From: Ferrimonas balearica
GTDB lineage: Bacteria > Pseudomonadota > Gammaproteobacteria > Enterobacterales > Shewanellaceae
Reading direction: 5' to 3'
DNA length: 64,000 nt
Assembly (NCBI RefSeq): GCF_019802085.1
Contig: NZ_JAHVHV010000002.1
Span: forward strand, 310,001-374,000
Position 1 is the stretch's first letter. Each line of letters begins with the position of its first letter. Both the position numbers and the translations under genes were made by a program. This document shows positions 35,907-47,809 of the stretch, piece by piece. The notes below the pieces were generated by a model that worked only from the letters and a program-made list of their open reading frames with translations, searched no databases and was not told where the DNA came from.

Positions 35907-36749
35907 TTACCGGCGGATGGGCCCCTGAGTGGCCAGGGTGCGCAGGGCGAAGGTGGCCCGGTTGGCCTGGGGGCGCTCGTAGGACGCCGCACTGGCGGTT
36001 TCCCCATCCCACACGGCCAGGGGCAGGAAGGCGGTCTCGCTGCTGGTCAGGCCCCAGAGAATGTGGCCCTCTTCGTCGTCCTCCATCACAAAGGCCAGGC
36101 CGGCGAAGCGGTCGGCGAAGTCGCAATTGCTGCTGGTGAGGTTGAGGGCGAAGAGGTTGAGATCCTCGTAGGGGGCCAGGGTGCCGGCCCAGTTGCAGCC
36201 GTCGATGTCCCAGCCGCTCAGTTCACCGGACTCGGCCAGGGTCAGGGTGATGTAGCCGTTGCTGAACTCCCCGGCCAGGGTCGACAGGGGGTAGACCATA
36301 AAGCTGGCCTCACCGTCCCGGGTCATCATCATCGGCTCTGCTTCGCTGGCCCACTCCATATTGGAGGCCAGCACATCCCAGTTCAGGGTGCCGTTCAGGG
36401 TGCTGTTGTGCCATTGGCACGCCCCGGCGTTCAGGCAGTCGTACACCCGGCCCTCGGCATCGAAGAAGCCGTCGGTGCCTGCGCCCTTGTGGTCGGTGAA
36501 ACGGATATTGGCGTCGTTGTTCTGATCGAGGCTGAAGCTGACCATGGTGCCGTCCGGGGCAAACATGCCCAGGCCGAAGTAGGTGGTGTCGGAATAGTCT
36601 TCGTCGCCGATGACGCCGATGTGGATCCCGGCGCCGCTTTCGAAGGTGTTGAAGCCGTCCGGCCGGTTGTCCTCCGGGCCGTCGTCGCTGCTGGAGCCGC
36701 CACAGCCGGCCAGGCTCACCAGTGCCAGGGTAAGGTACAGATTACGCAT
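35907..36749 (-). CDS. Lipoprotein of unknown function (paralogue 2)
   Basis: A 280-residue lipoprotein (lipobox LVSLAGCGGSSS) that is a diverged copy of the gene at 34851-35678. Shared blocks are a DAEGRVYDC region, a SGWDIDGC turn, and GLTSSETAFLPLAVWDG. The copies sit in tandem with a terminator between them. No catalytic motif is seen; an outer-membrane-attached beta-sheet protein is the best description. Confidence 0.65.
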   Translation of the reverse strand: MRNLYLTLALVSLAGCGGSSSDDGPEDNRPDGFNTFESGAGIHIGVIGDEDYSDTTYFGLGMFAPDGTMVSFSLDQNNDANIRFTDHKGAGTDGFFDAEGRVYDCLNAGACQWHNSTLNGTLNWDVLASNMEWASEAEPMMMTRDGEASFMVYPLSTLAGEFSNGYITLTLAESGELSGWDIDGCNWAGTLAPYEDLNLFALNLTSSNCDFADRFAGLAFVMEDDEEGHILWGLTSSETAFLPLAVWDGETASAASYERPQANRATFALRTLATQGPIRR

Positions 36750-36885
36750 CGCTAACTCTCCATGTTAAATGCCTCAATAAACTAGCAAATTTTTGATTGG
36801 CGTGAAAACCGGCAGGTGTCGATCGGTGGTTGGCGGAGAACGTGCTAACGTGGTGGACAACGCTCAGCGCAGTCAGGACGGCACA

Positions 36886-37146
36886 ATGAAAAAGCTGAAA
36901 AACGAGAAAGAGCTGTTTCGCAAAGCGATGCAGATTGGCGAGGCCCTGGCGGTGAAATCCGGCTTCAGCGCCTTTAAGCCCACGGACTCGGCGGACGACA
37001 AGGCCGAAGCCATCTACCGCATGCTGGTGCACATGCAACTGATGGCGCCCCTGCCGGAGGATCAGGAGAACAGCGCCAACATCCGTCATCGCCTGGCCAA
37101 GTGGATCGCCGGCAAGCTGCCCAAGGACGATCCTTTGCTGCAATAA
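36886..37146 (+). CDS. DUF5062-like small conserved protein
   Basis: An 86-residue cytoplasmic protein, start MKKLKNEKELFRKAMQIG, then DDKAEAIYRMLVHMQLMAPLP and HRLAKWIAGKLPKDDPLL. I associate this pattern with DUF5062, a small helical family of marine gammaproteobacteria, from memory. The start at 36886 is preferred over an in-frame upstream ATG at 36793 since conservation begins here. Function unknown. Confidence 0.6.
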   Translation: MKKLKNEKELFRKAMQIGEALAVKSGFSAFKPTDSADDKAEAIYRMLVHMQLMAPLPEDQENSANIRHRLAKWIAGKLPKDDPLLQ

Positions 37147-37236
37147 TCCCCGAATGGCGCTCCATCACCTATAACCTTCCTATTGGGTTGGCCACTGAGG
37201 GCCGGCCCGAGGTTGTGTCGGTGGTGAGGGCAGGCC

Positions 37237-38418
37237 ATGAAAACCCTTTGGCGTACACTGACGGTGATGCTGCTGGCGGCCGGTTGCGTCGCCTGTTCGC
37301 TGTTGGAGATCACCCTGGAAAGCGGCATCGAGCCGCTGCCCCAGGAGCAGCTCAATATGCGGGTGTTCAGCCGCGATTTCACCCACGCGTTTTTCAGCCG
37401 GGTGGAGCACACCGCCGACCGCATCGTCGTCCTGGAGCTGTCCGCGGCCCAGCTGTCTGAGCGTCCCCCCGATATCCTGATCGAAAGCCACGCTTTGATG
37501 TGGAAGATCGGTGCCGAGCAGGCGCTGCAGCGGGCGATCTTCCAGGCCTCGCCGGTGGCGGCCATGCTGGATACCTGGGTGCTGACGGTGCAGATGGTCG
37601 AGTTCTTCGACACCGGGGCGGGGCAGGGACTGTTCGGCGATTATCAGCACTTCGCGGTGGAGGCCAGCCGGCGCCTGGCGCGGGAGTTTGAGCGCACCGC
37701 CAAGGGCTTCCAGCGCAGCGACGACTTTGAGCGCAACCGGGCGTTCGTGGCCCGCCACGCCGCAGATAACCCCATCGAGGATCTCACCTTTGCCCGCTCC
37801 AGCGCCTTTAACGACTGGCTGGCGGAGCGGGGGATCAGCGAGTTCGAGGCGGTGACCACCTTCGGCACCGTGCCCGAGGTGATGAGCGACATCTCCGATC
37901 GCATGGCGATGATCACCGAGCAGACCCCCAAGATCCTCAGCTGGAAGTCCCAGCTCTACGCCCTGCACGCCGACATCAATGTGGATGAGATCCAGCGCAC
38001 CCTGGCGGAGATGAGCGCCACCGCGCACCGCTTCCAGCTGCTGATGGCCCAGAGCCCCCAGCTGATGCACAACCTGGTCAAGGAGCTCAACTCCGAGCTG
38101 ATGCCGCTGTTGGAGCGGTTGAACGACATCGGCGACGTCAAGCTGGCCCAGTTGGCCACCGAGCGCCAGGCCCTGGCGCAGTTGGTGCGTAACGAGCGTG
38201 AGGCGCTGAACCAGATGTTGGCCCAGCAGCGTGAAGCGGCGGCGGGGGATCTGGACACCATCGCCGAGCACACGGTGACCGTGGTGTTCAAGGAGCTGAC
38301 CAAGACCCTCAAGGGGCTGATCCTCTACTTCATCCTGTTCCTGCTGGCGGTGTTCTTTGCCCCCCTGGCCCTGGGAGTCTGGCTGGGCAAGCGGATGGCG
38401 CTGCGCAGCGACCCTTAA
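37237..38418 (+). CDS. Membrane-associated helical protein of unknown function
   Basis: A 393-residue protein with a lipobox-like N-terminus (MLLAAGCVACSLL) and one strong C-terminal membrane segment (about residues 360-382, ILYFILFLLAVFFAPLALGVWLG) followed by basic residues. The middle is long amphipathic helix, probably coiled coil (about 230-345, many L/E/Q/R heptads). The combination suggests a protein fixed to the inner membrane at both ends or spanning it, with a large periplasmic helical region. I do not recognise the family. It ends three bases from a convergent gene. Confidence 0.6.
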   Translation: MKTLWRTLTVMLLAAGCVACSLLEITLESGIEPLPQEQLNMRVFSRDFTHAFFSRVEHTADRIVVLELSAAQLSERPPDILIESHALMWKIGAEQALQRAIFQASPVAAMLDTWVLTVQMVEFFDTGAGQGLFGDYQHFAVEASRRLAREFERTAKGFQRSDDFERNRAFVARHAADNPIEDLTFARSSAFNDWLAERGISEFEAVTTFGTVPEVMSDISDRMAMITEQTPKILSWKSQLYALHADINVDEIQRTLAEMSATAHRFQLLMAQSPQLMHNLVKELNSELMPLLERLNDIGDVKLAQLATERQALAQLVRNEREALNQMLAQQREAAAGDLDTIAEHTVTVVFKELTKTLKGLILYFILFLLAVFFAPLALGVWLGKRMALRSDP

Positions 38419-38421
38419 GCG

Positions 38422-39162
38422 CTAGTGCGGCTGGCGACAGAGTCCGGCCTGCAGCAGCGCATCGAGCTGGGCCTGGTGGGCCGCGTCCAGGCCCTGGTAG
38501 AGGGTTTCATCCTGCTGGCGCAGCTGGGCTTCGAGCTGGTCGATCCCCTGGTTGAGCTCGGCGGTCTGCTCCGGCTCCTCCTGGGCTTCCAGCAGGGCGT
38601 TGAGGACGCCACACTGCTCCACCACCGCCTGTTGCAGCGGCGTCAGGTCCGCCCATTGGCGCACCTGGCTGGCGTGCACCTCGTAGGCGTCACGACCGTT
38701 GAGCATCGCCTGACCGCTGCTGGCCAGGGTGCGGGCCATGCGCCCACCCCCCAGCAGGGTGGAGAGGCCGGCGGCCGCCTCCCCGTGGCCGCCCCCGGGA
38801 CGGCCCAGGTTGACCCCCAGGGCGCGGGCCAGGCCCATCAGCCCGCCCAGCCGCGGGTGGGCGGCCAGTACCTGGGGCACCAGGGCGGCCAGCTCCCCCA
38901 TCAGGTAGTAGGCCTGGCTCTTGGGTCGCTGCAGCAGACAGGCCACCAGGGCATTGAGCTGGTGGGCCAGTGCCCCCTTGGGATCGGTGGCCGGGTCCGG
39001 GGCGTTCAGCACCCCGGCCTCGGTCAGCAGCTGGTCCGCCGCCTCCCGGGCCTCGTCCACCGCCGGTTTGGCGTCGGCCAGCGCCGGTTTGACCGTGTCG
39101 ATCAGCCCCTTCTCCAGGACGCCGTCGCGCAATACCTTGCCCAATAGGGATTTAAAGCTCAT
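38422..39162 (-). CDS. Hypothetical protein, alanine/leucine-rich
   Basis: A 246-residue protein without signal peptide, helical throughout and rich in A, L and Q, with a glycine-rich turn (GRPGGGHGEAAAGLSTLLGGGR) in the middle and a charged, glutamine-rich helix at the C-terminus. It starts MSFKSLLGKVLRDG. Weakly similar in character to tellurite-resistance TerB-like or DUF533-type proteins (N-terminal helix, Gly-rich middle, helical end), but I cannot confirm this. Confidence 0.5.
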   Translation of the reverse strand: MSFKSLLGKVLRDGVLEKGLIDTVKPALADAKPAVDEAREAADQLLTEAGVLNAPDPATDPKGALAHQLNALVACLLQRPKSQAYYLMGELAALVPQVLAAHPRLGGLMGLARALGVNLGRPGGGHGEAAAGLSTLLGGGRMARTLASSGQAMLNGRDAYEVHASQVRQWADLTPLQQAVVEQCGVLNALLEAQEEPEQTAELNQGIDQLEAQLRQQDETLYQGLDAAHQAQLDALLQAGLCRQPH

Positions 39163-39343
39163 GGCCCGCTCTCGTTGTGGGTGTCCCCAGAGTATTCCCC
39201 ATTTGGCGGTCGCTGAACATGGTTGGCCCGCCGGCCTTGGAGGGGGATCACGCCCCGGGGGCGGTGCCTGGGTTGCAAAGATGTTGATTGGGTTGGCCCT
39301 TTGCTAAACTGGCGCCAACTTTGGCAAGGATACGCTGTAGACC

Positions 39344-41581
<2,238 letters not shown>

Positions 41582-41601
41582 GCGAGCCGCCCGCAGCCGG
41601 C

Positions 41602-42750
41602 TCACTCCATGGAGGGCGCCACCCGGTACAGGCGCCCTTCGAATACCGTGCCCTGCACCCGAAGTTCGGGCAGTTGTTCGGCGGACAGGGTCAGGGGGTT
41701 GAGGTTCAGCAGGGTGAAGTTGGCCACCTTGCCCGCCTTGATGCTGCCCAGCTCGCTCTCCCGCCCCCAGGCCCGGGCGGCGTCCAGGGTCAGATCCCTG
41801 AGCACCTGTTCGATCTCCATCTCGTCTGCCGGCCCGTCGGGCACCAGCCCCAGCCAGTAGGCCTTGGGCCGGGCCAGGTCGGGCTCGGCGGCCCGGTTGA
41901 CGGTATCGCCACTGAGGTGGGTGTAGAGGGGGATGGGGTGCTGACGCAGCAGGGCCTGATAGGTGGTGGCGATGGCCGGCAGCTTCAGGGCCCCGGGCAC
42001 CCGGTAGGCGGTAAAGCCCCGCTGCTGCATCCAGCGCACCAACTGGGACAGCCCCGGCTGCAGTCGGCTGGGCGAGGCAATGTCGCTTTTAACCTGCTCC
42101 AGAAACCACACCATCGCCTGCTCGTAATCGATGACGCCGTCGGTCAGCACCTCCTGGTAGGCCGCCGGGGTGTCCTTATCCAGGGCGAAGCGCTGGATCA
42201 GCACCGAGTTGATGATGATGGAGCGGGTGTCGTAGTGCCAGACGCCGATGGGCCGGGTCTTGCTGAGCCCATCCAGCATCCGCCGGTTCAGCCGGCCGTG
42301 GTAATCCGGGTGATACCCCCAGCTCCATAGGGTCTGGGTCTGGTCCACCATCCCCCGCTCCGCCTCGTTCAGCGCCGCCAGGAAATCGAACTGGGACTGC
42401 ATCCCGGGCCAGGTGCCCTTGGGCAGGGTCCAGGTCTCCGGCGCCACCACCACCATGTCCAGTGCCATGGCCGCCAACACCGGGTGCAGCTTCGATTCGA
42501 TGAACCCCGGCAGCATCACCAGCCCCTCCATATTGGCGCTGCGGGCGTCGGGATACCGTGACTGGGCCTCCTCGAGCGAGCCGGTGAAGAGGATCCGCTT
42601 GCCTTCGGTCACCACCGCTGCCACCTCCGGAGTGTCGCGCTCCATGGTGAGTATGGTGCCACCGTGGTAGAGGGTGGGGGGCTCGGCCGCGGCATGGCTC
42701 GTCGCCGCGCAGAGCGTCAGTAAGAGCGCTCCAATGAAGTGCCTCAACAT
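41602..42750 (-). CDS. Shortened amidohydrolase_3-like protein lacking the metal-binding HxH
   Basis: A 382-residue exported protein related to the YtcJ-type amidohydrolase 3 family. It has a signal peptide, the N-terminal LYHGGTILTME strand, VVTEGKRILFTG, LVMLPGFIESKLHPVL and the C-terminal LGSIKAGKVANFTLLNLNPL typical of the composite domain. Family members are usually about 550-600 residues with GFIDxHxH; here the second histidine position is retained but the HxH pair is broken (SKLH), and some 180 residues of the barrel are missing. It is either an inactive remnant still in frame or a family of altered function. The ATG at 42750 is chosen over a TTG one codon earlier. Confidence 0.65.
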   Translation of the reverse strand: MLRHFIGALLLTLCAATSHAAAEPPTLYHGGTILTMERDTPEVAAVVTEGKRILFTGSLEEAQSRYPDARSANMEGLVMLPGFIESKLHPVLAAMALDMVVVAPETWTLPKGTWPGMQSQFDFLAALNEAERGMVDQTQTLWSWGYHPDYHGRLNRRMLDGLSKTRPIGVWHYDTRSIIINSVLIQRFALDKDTPAAYQEVLTDGVIDYEQAMVWFLEQVKSDIASPSRLQPGLSQLVRWMQQRGFTAYRVPGALKLPAIATTYQALLRQHPIPLYTHLSGDTVNRAAEPDLARPKAYWLGLVPDGPADEMEIEQVLRDLTLDAARAWGRESELGSIKAGKVANFTLLNLNPLTLSAEQLPELRVQGTVFEGRLYRVAPSME

Positions 42751-42804
42751 CAATACTTTGCCTCTTTGGCCTAGACGTCGCGAACTAAGCTTAACAGCGC
42801 CAGC

Positions 42805-43986
42805 TCACTCCTGCTGTCGAAAGCGCGCCGCCAGTGGGTTGGCGCTGATGCCGTGGAGCACCAGGCTCAGCAACACGGTGCAGGCCACCACATTGGCGAT
42901 AAAGGGAGCGCCAGGCAGGCCGCTGTCCAGAACAATCAGGGTAAAGACGATGCTGGCCAGCCCCCGGGGGCCAAACCAGCCCAGGAACAGTCGGCTGTAG
43001 CGGGACTCGCCGCTGCCCGCCAGGCAGAGGTAGATAGGCAGCATCCGCACCAGGGTGAGGCTGACCAGGGCGTAGAGCAGCACAGTGGGGGTGGGGGACA
43101 GGTGGCCCACCACGGCGGCACCAAAGACAAACCAGGTGAGCATCGCCAGGCTTTCGCCATCCACCTCGGCCCCGATCACCGCGGTGTGGGTGTGCTCCTT
43201 GGCCAGGTAACCAAACAGCAGGCCGCCGGAGAAGGCGGCGATGTAGCCGCTGCCGTGCAGGCTCTGGGCGGTGGCGAACAGCGCCAGGGCCAGGGCCGCC
43301 ACGGCGATAAAGAGCCACAACTCCTCCAGGTAGCCCCGTCGATGGCAAAAACGCAGGAAACTCCCCGCCAGGGCGGTGCCCCCCAGGCCCACCAGCAAGC
43401 CAATCCCCAGCTCCTCGGCGAACAGCGCCAGGGCCTGGCCATCCCCCAGCCCTTCGATGCTGCCGCTCTCCAGGGCCAGGAGCAGCAGCAAGAAGGGCAC
43501 GCAGAGACCGTCGTTCAGGCCGCTTTCGGTGTTGAGCCCCTCCCGGACCGGCGCCGGCACCGCCGGGTTGGCAAACACCCCCTTGCCCAGGGCCGCGTCG
43601 GTGGCGGCCAGCATCACCCCGAGGATCCCCGCCTCCAACAGGGTCAGGTTCTCAAACAGCGCGGCGGCCAGCACAAAGCCCAGCAGCATCACCCCCGGCA
43701 GGCCCAGCAACAGCATGCGGGCGGGGATGGCAAAGCGGCGGCGCAGGGTGGTGAGATCGGCGTTGGCGGCGTCGGTAAACAGAATCAGCGCCAGGGTCAG
43801 ATCGGTCAGCAGGTGCAGCTCTTCGCGCTCGATGTCGCCCTGGAACCAGCCCATCACAGCGGGGCCGAACAAAAAACCGGCGGCGACGAACACCATGGGC
43901 CCGGAGACCCATCCGCGGGCCATGCGGCCGTTGACCCCGGCGTAGAGGAAGACGAGCACACCGAGCAGCGCCAGTTCTGCGTACAT
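42805..43986 (-). CDS. CPA1-family Na+/H+ antiporter
   Basis: A 393-residue integral membrane protein with about 12 hydrophobic segments. TDAALGKGVF and NTESGLNDGLCVPFLLL are the conserved CPA1 blocks, the ND pair carrying the ion-binding aspartate. LGWFGPRGLASIVF is the conserved arginine loop of NhaP/NHE-type exchangers. The C-terminus stops soon after the last helix, without a cytoplasmic regulatory tail. Sodium or potassium/proton exchange is the likely role. It lies just upstream of the amidohydrolase on the same strand (54 bases). Confidence 0.85.
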   Translation of the reverse strand: MYAELALLGVLVFLYAGVNGRMARGWVSGPMVFVAAGFLFGPAVMGWFQGDIEREELHLLTDLTLALILFTDAANADLTTLRRRFAIPARMLLLGLPGVMLLGFVLAAALFENLTLLEAGILGVMLAATDAALGKGVFANPAVPAPVREGLNTESGLNDGLCVPFLLLLLALESGSIEGLGDGQALALFAEELGIGLLVGLGGTALAGSFLRFCHRRGYLEELWLFIAVAALALALFATAQSLHGSGYIAAFSGGLLFGYLAKEHTHTAVIGAEVDGESLAMLTWFVFGAAVVGHLSPTPTVLLYALVSLTLVRMLPIYLCLAGSGESRYSRLFLGWFGPRGLASIVFTLIVLDSGLPGAPFIANVVACTVLLSLVLHGISANPLAARFRQQE

Positions 43987-44225
43987 GGGGGTTTATCCTT
44001 AAGCGCCTGATGTCGCCTTGAAAATGGGCGAGATCTTGTCTTGAGTAAACCATAGGCAAGGAGGCGCAAAGTCGGCAATCCAGCGGATGCATTCGCCGGC
44101 GTTTGAACCCAACTTGAACTGAATGGGGTTCGTGTCAGGGCGAAAAAATGGCCACGAAACCTTGGCAGCGGGCGCCGACAGAGGTAGATTCTGCACACTT
44201 TTTGATAGATTGAGGGACGCTTCCC

Positions 44226-44630
44226 ATGAAAACACTCTCGCTTACCGCCCTGGCGGCGGCCCTGGCCCTGACCTCCGTTTCAGCCCAGGCGCGCATTGAG
44301 GGGGGCTTTGGTTACGACCAGGGCTTTGGCGTGCTGATGCAGTTCGACAACAAGCTGAACGCCTTTATCGGCAACGACGGGGTGGCGGTGGATTACCTGT
44401 TCGCCCGAGGCGCCGTTACCCAGGTGGAGGAGATCCCGGTGAGCTGGTACGTGGGCGGCGGTGCCTTCGTCGGTTGGGATGACGGCTACGGGGTACGAGT
44501 GCCCTTCGGCCTGGAGTTCCACCTCAACAACCGCTGGGACGCCTTTGTGCAGATCGCCCCGGACCTGGACTTCGACGACAGCGCCAAGTTCGGCGTGGAC
44601 GGCGCCATCGGCATCCGATACGCCTTCTAA
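44226..44630 (+). CDS. Small exported beta-barrel-like protein
   Basis: A 134-residue protein with a signal peptide (LTALAAALALTSVSAQA). The mature part consists of short alternating strands joined by GD/DD turns and ends in phenylalanine (GIRYAF), the usual outer-membrane barrel signature, but is short for a full barrel, so perhaps six strands. GAGGGA precedes the ATG, and a strong terminator follows. Function unknown. Confidence 0.6.
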   Translation: MKTLSLTALAAALALTSVSAQARIEGGFGYDQGFGVLMQFDNKLNAFIGNDGVAVDYLFARGAVTQVEEIPVSWYVGGGAFVGWDDGYGVRVPFGLEFHLNNRWDAFVQIAPDLDFDDSAKFGVDGAIGIRYAF

Positions 44631-44646
44631 GCCCGCCGACACCCAC

Positions 44647-44677
44647 AAAAAAAGCCGCCCCAAAGGGCGGCTTTTTT
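44647..44677. terminator. Bidirectional intrinsic terminator
   Basis: GCCGCCC pairs with GGGCGGC over a four-base loop, flanked by seven A residues on the left and six T residues on the right. It lies between the convergent small barrel gene and hemL, and is a textbook terminator for both. Confidence 0.85.
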
Positions 44678-44695
44678 GATCGACTGCTTCAGCGC

Positions 44696-45985
44696 TTAGG
44701 CGGCGGCAATCTTGGCCAGTACGCGGTCGGCGGCGGCGATGGTCTCGGCGATGTCCTCGTCGGAGTGCGCCATGGAGAGGAAGCCGGCTTCGAACGCGGA
44801 GGGGGCCAGGTTCACGCCCTCGTCCAGCATGCCGTGGAAGAATGCCTTGAAGTGGTCCATGTTGCAGCGGGAGACCTGGGCGAAGGAGCTGATGTTCTGC
44901 TCTTCGGTGAAGAAGAAGCCGAACATGCCGCCCACGGTGTTGATCGCCATCGGCACGCCGTGCTTGTCCGCCGCGGCCTTGAAGCCGTGGATCAGGGTCT
45001 CGGTCTTGGCGGTCAGCTCGTCGTACAGGCCAGGCTGCTGCAGCACTTCCAGCTGGGCCAGGCCCGCGGCCATGGCCACCGGGTTACCGGACAGGGTGCC
45101 GGCCTGGTACACCGGGCCGTTGGGGGCCAGGTGGGCCATCACGTCGGCGCGGCCACCGAAGGCGCCCACCGGCATGCCGCCGCCGATCACCTTACCCAGG
45201 CACACCAGGTCCGGGGTCACGCCGTAGTGGCCGTGGGCACCGGTCAGGGAGACGCGGAAGCCGGTCATCACCTCGTCGATGATCAGCAGGGCACCGTGCT
45301 CGTCACACAGGGCACGCAGGCCTTCCAGGAAGCCTTCTACCGGCGGGATGCAATTCATGTTACCGGCCACCGGCTCCAGGATGATGGCACCGATCTCGCC
45401 CGGGTTGGACTCGAACAGGGCCTTAACGCTGTCCAGATCGTTGTAGTCGGCGGTCAGGGTGTGCTTGGCGAAGTCCGCCGGCACGCCCGGGCTGGTGGGC
45501 TCGCCGAAGGTCAGCATGCCGGAGCCGGCTTTCACCAGCAGGCAGTCGGCGTGGCCGTGGTAGCAGCCTTCGAACTTGATGAACTTGTCGCGGCCGGTGA
45601 AGCCACGGGCCAGGCGCAGGGCGCTCATGGTGGCTTCGGTGCCGGAGTTCACCATCCGCACCTGCTCAACGCTGGGCAGCAGCTTGCAGACCAGGTTCGC
45701 CATCTCCACCTCGGACTGGGTGGGGGCGCCGAAGGAGAGGCCCTTGTGGGCCGCTTCGATCACGGCGTTGCGGATGCTGTCGTGGTTGTGACCCAGGATC
45801 ATCGGGCCCCAGGAACCGACGTAGTCGATGTAGCGCTTGCCGTCGACGTCGAACAGGTAGGCGCCGTCGGCGCTGTCGATGAATACCGGGGTGCCGCCCA
45901 CACCTTTAAAGGCGCGAACCGGGGAGTTTACGCCGCCGGGGATGGTTTTCTGGGCCTGATCAAACAGGGATTCGCTGCGGTTCAT
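44696..45985 (-). CDS. hemL: Glutamate-1-semialdehyde 2,1-aminomutase
   Basis: A 429-residue HemL, the PLP-dependent enzyme that converts glutamate 1-semialdehyde to 5-aminolevulinate for heme synthesis. The start [26 protein letters not shown] is canonical (start at 45985, with AAGGAG upstream). The PLP-lysine lies in [19 protein letters not shown], and [22 protein letters not shown] is the signature block. The length matches E. coli HemL (426). The long gap to pyrI and the terminator there indicate its own promoter. Confidence 0.97.
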   Translation of the reverse strand: MNRSESLFDQAQKTIPGGVNSPVRAFKGVGGTPVFIDSADGAYLFDVDGKRYIDYVGSWGPMILGHNHDSIRNAVIEAAHKGLSFGAPTQSEVEMANLVCKLLPSVEQVRMVNSGTEATMSALRLARGFTGRDKFIKFEGCYHGHADCLLVKAGSGMLTFGEPTSPGVPADFAKHTLTADYNDLDSVKALFESNPGEIGAIILEPVAGNMNCIPPVEGFLEGLRALCDEHGALLIIDEVMTGFRVSLTGAHGHYGVTPDLVCLGKVIGGGMPVGAFGGRADVMAHLAPNGPVYQAGTLSGNPVAMAAGLAQLEVLQQPGLYDELTAKTETLIHGFKAAADKHGVPMAINTVGGMFGFFFTEEQNISSFAQVSRCNMDHFKAFFHGMLDEGVNLAPSAFEAGFLSMAHSDEDIAETIAAADRVLAKIAAA

Positions 45986-46179
45986 GGTTCTCCTTACTGG
46001 ATCCTCTCTAGCCGGCGCGGTGGCCGGCCCACCAAAGGGTGCGGTTCGACGCGGTCGGGGTGTCACCCGACCACGGGGCGTTGGCCCGCGCAATGGGGTT
46101 GCCGTCCTGTGCAGGGGAGAGTGTCATCATTTGACCGGGATGATCAAGCGGCGTGATCACAGGGCGGTGGAAAACCAGC

Positions 46180-46204
46180 AAAAAGGCGCCCGGTGGGCGC
46201 CTTG
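46180..46204 (-). terminator. Intrinsic terminator of pyrBI
   Basis: In the leftward direction AAGGCGCCC pairs with GGGCGCCTT over three bases and is followed by T residues. It lies 15 bases after the pyrI stop codon and separates pyrBI from hemL. Confidence 0.8.
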
Positions 46205-46218
46205 GCGGGGTCGAGCGC

Positions 46219-46683
46219 TCAGCGTCGCTCGGTCATGCTCTCCCGGGTGAAGGCCTTCTCGCAGTAGTGGCACTTGAGCTTGATGCTGTCGCCCTTGCTG
46301 GCCACGGTAAAGCGGGTCTGCACCGGTTCGCTGTGGGTGATGCAGTTGCTGTTGGGGCACTGGAACACGCCGGTGACCTGCTCCGGCAAAGAGAGCTGCA
46401 GCTTGCGCACCACCTCGTAGTTCTCGATCTGGTTGACGGTGCAGTTGGGGGCCAGCAGCGCCAGCTGGTTGGCCAGCTCCTCGCCGATAAAGAGGTTCTC
46501 AATCTTGATGAGATCCTTGCTGCCCTGGGCGGAGGAGGGCAGGTTCAGGCCGATGGTGATGCGGTTTTCCGACTTGTGCAGCTGAAACAGGCGCAGCACC
46601 TTGATGCCGCTGTGGGCCGGGATGTGGTCGATCACCGAACCGTTCTTAATGGCTTCCACCTGGAGTTTGTTGTCTTTGGTCAT
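46219..46683 (-). CDS. pyrI: Aspartate carbamoyltransferase regulatory subunit
   Basis: A 154-residue PyrI, which binds CTP/ATP and controls the PyrB catalytic trimers. The start [22 protein letters not shown] aligns with E. coli PyrI (start at 46683; GGAG upstream), although an ATG at 46698 overlapping the pyrB stop is also in frame. The zinc-binding cysteines appear as CPNSNC and CHYC in the C-terminal domain. It lies 14 bases after pyrB in one operon. Confidence 0.96.
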   Translation of the reverse strand: MTKDNKLQVEAIKNGSVIDHIPAHSGIKVLRLFQLHKSENRITIGLNLPSSAQGSKDLIKIENLFIGEELANQLALLAPNCTVNQIENYEVVRKLQLSLPEQVTGVFQCPNSNCITHSEPVQTRFTVASKGDSIKLKCHYCEKAFTRESMTERR

Positions 46684-46697
46684 GTCGAGGGGCTCCA

Positions 46698-47627
46698 TTA
46701 CAGGGATTCGTTGAGGACCAGGGCCAGCAGGGCCTGGCGCGCGTAGATGCCATTCTCCGCCTGCTGGAAGTAGTAGGCGTGGGGGGTGGCGTCCACATCG
46801 ACGGTGATCTCATCCACCCGCGGCAGGGGGTGCAGCACCTTGAGGTTGGCCCGGGCGCCTTTCAGGGTGGCAGCAGAGAGGATGTAGGCGGATTTGACGT
46901 GGGCGTACTCGGACTCGTCGAAGCGCTCCTTCTGCACCCGGGTCATGTAGAGCACGTCCAGCTGGGGGACCACCTCGTCCATGCTGGTCAGCTCGTGGTA
47001 CTGGATCCCGGCCTCGTCCAGCGCTTCGCACAGGTAGTCGGGCATCGCCAACACGTCCGGTGCGATGAAGTAGAAGGTGACGTTGTTGAACTTGGAGAGG
47101 GCTTGGGTCAGGGAGTGGACGGTGCGGCCGTACTTGAGGTCGCCGACAAAGGCGACGTTGAGGTTATCCAGCCGGCCCTGGGTCTCGTAGATGGAGAAGA
47201 GATCCAGCAGAGTCTGGGAGGGGTGCTGGTTGGCGCCGTCGCCGCCGTTGATCACCGGGACACCGTTAGAGTATTCGCTGGCCAAACGGGCGGCGCCCTC
47301 CTGGGGATGGCGCATCACGAAGGCGTCCACGTAGGAGCTGATCACCTGCACCGAGTCGGACAGGGTCTCCCCCTTCTTGGCCAGGGAGGTGTTGCCGCCG
47401 CTGTCGAAGCCGATGACGCTGCCGCCCAGGCGCTGGACCGCGGTTTCAAAGGAGAGGCGGGTGCGGGTGGAGGGTTCGAAGAAGCAGCTGGCCACCACCT
47501 TGTTCTTCAGCAGGGTGGGGTTGGGCTCGGCTTTGAGCGTGCCGGCGGTCTCGACAATGAGTTCCAGCTCAGCGCGGCTGAGCTCCGGAATGGAGATGAT
47601 GTGCTTCTTGTACAGCGAACTCGCCAT
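46698..47627 (-). CDS. pyrB: Aspartate carbamoyltransferase catalytic subunit
   Basis: A 309-residue PyrB, catalysing carbamoyl phosphate plus aspartate to carbamoyl-aspartate, the first committed pyrimidine step. The carbamoyl-phosphate loop [13 protein letters not shown], the flexible-loop region [17 protein letters not shown], and HPLPRVDEI are all present. GGGAG precedes the ATG at 47627. Upstream lie an attenuator and a leader peptide with its own promoter, so expression should follow UTP levels as in enterobacteria. Confidence 0.97.
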   Translation of the reverse strand: MASSLYKKHIISIPELSRAELELIVETAGTLKAEPNPTLLKNKVVASCFFEPSTRTRLSFETAVQRLGGSVIGFDSGGNTSLAKKGETLSDSVQVISSYVDAFVMRHPQEGAARLASEYSNGVPVINGGDGANQHPSQTLLDLFSIYETQGRLDNLNVAFVGDLKYGRTVHSLTQALSKFNNVTFYFIAPDVLAMPDYLCEALDEAGIQYHELTSMDEVVPQLDVLYMTRVQKERFDESEYAHVKSAYILSAATLKGARANLKVLHPLPRVDEITVDVDATPHAYYFQQAENGIYARQALLALVLNESL

Positions 47628-47668
47628 GACATGTGCTCCCGGTAGGCCTGTAGGGTGTGGGTGTTATT

Positions 47669-47703
47669 CAAAAAAAGCCCCCTTAAAAAAGGAGGCTTTT
47701 TTC
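47669..47703 (-). terminator. pyrBI attenuator hairpin
   Basis: In the leftward direction AAAGCCTCCTT pairs with AAGGGGGCTTT over a loop of T residues and is followed by a run of seven T residues, 42 bases upstream of the pyrB start. The stop codon of the leader peptide lies inside this hairpin. It is thus placed for translation-coupled attenuation of pyrBI. Confidence 0.8.
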
Positions 47704-47778
47704 GTGACCACAGCAAATAGAGAGAGAACCGAAGGCCGGCGGACGGCACTGGGTGCGCGGGGCAACGTGTCGGTTCAT
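47683..47778 (-). CDS. pyrL: pyrBI leader peptide
   Basis: A 31-residue leader reading MNRHVAPRTQCRPPAFGSLS and ending SLLF at a TAA inside the attenuator stem. AGGA lies seven bases before the ATG. Between start and hairpin the RNA passes a pyrimidine-rich pause-like stretch (GGUUCUCUCUCUAUUUGCUG), so low UTP would let the ribosome catch up and disrupt the terminator. The amino-acid sequence is not similar to E. coli PyrL, as expected for leader peptides. It would be too short for routine annotation. Confidence 0.6.
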   Translation of the reverse strand: MNRHVAPRTQCRPPAFGSLSICCGHEKSLLF

Positions 47779-47809
47779 TTTTTGTCCTGCTGTGGCCATT
47801 TTTCGGAGG

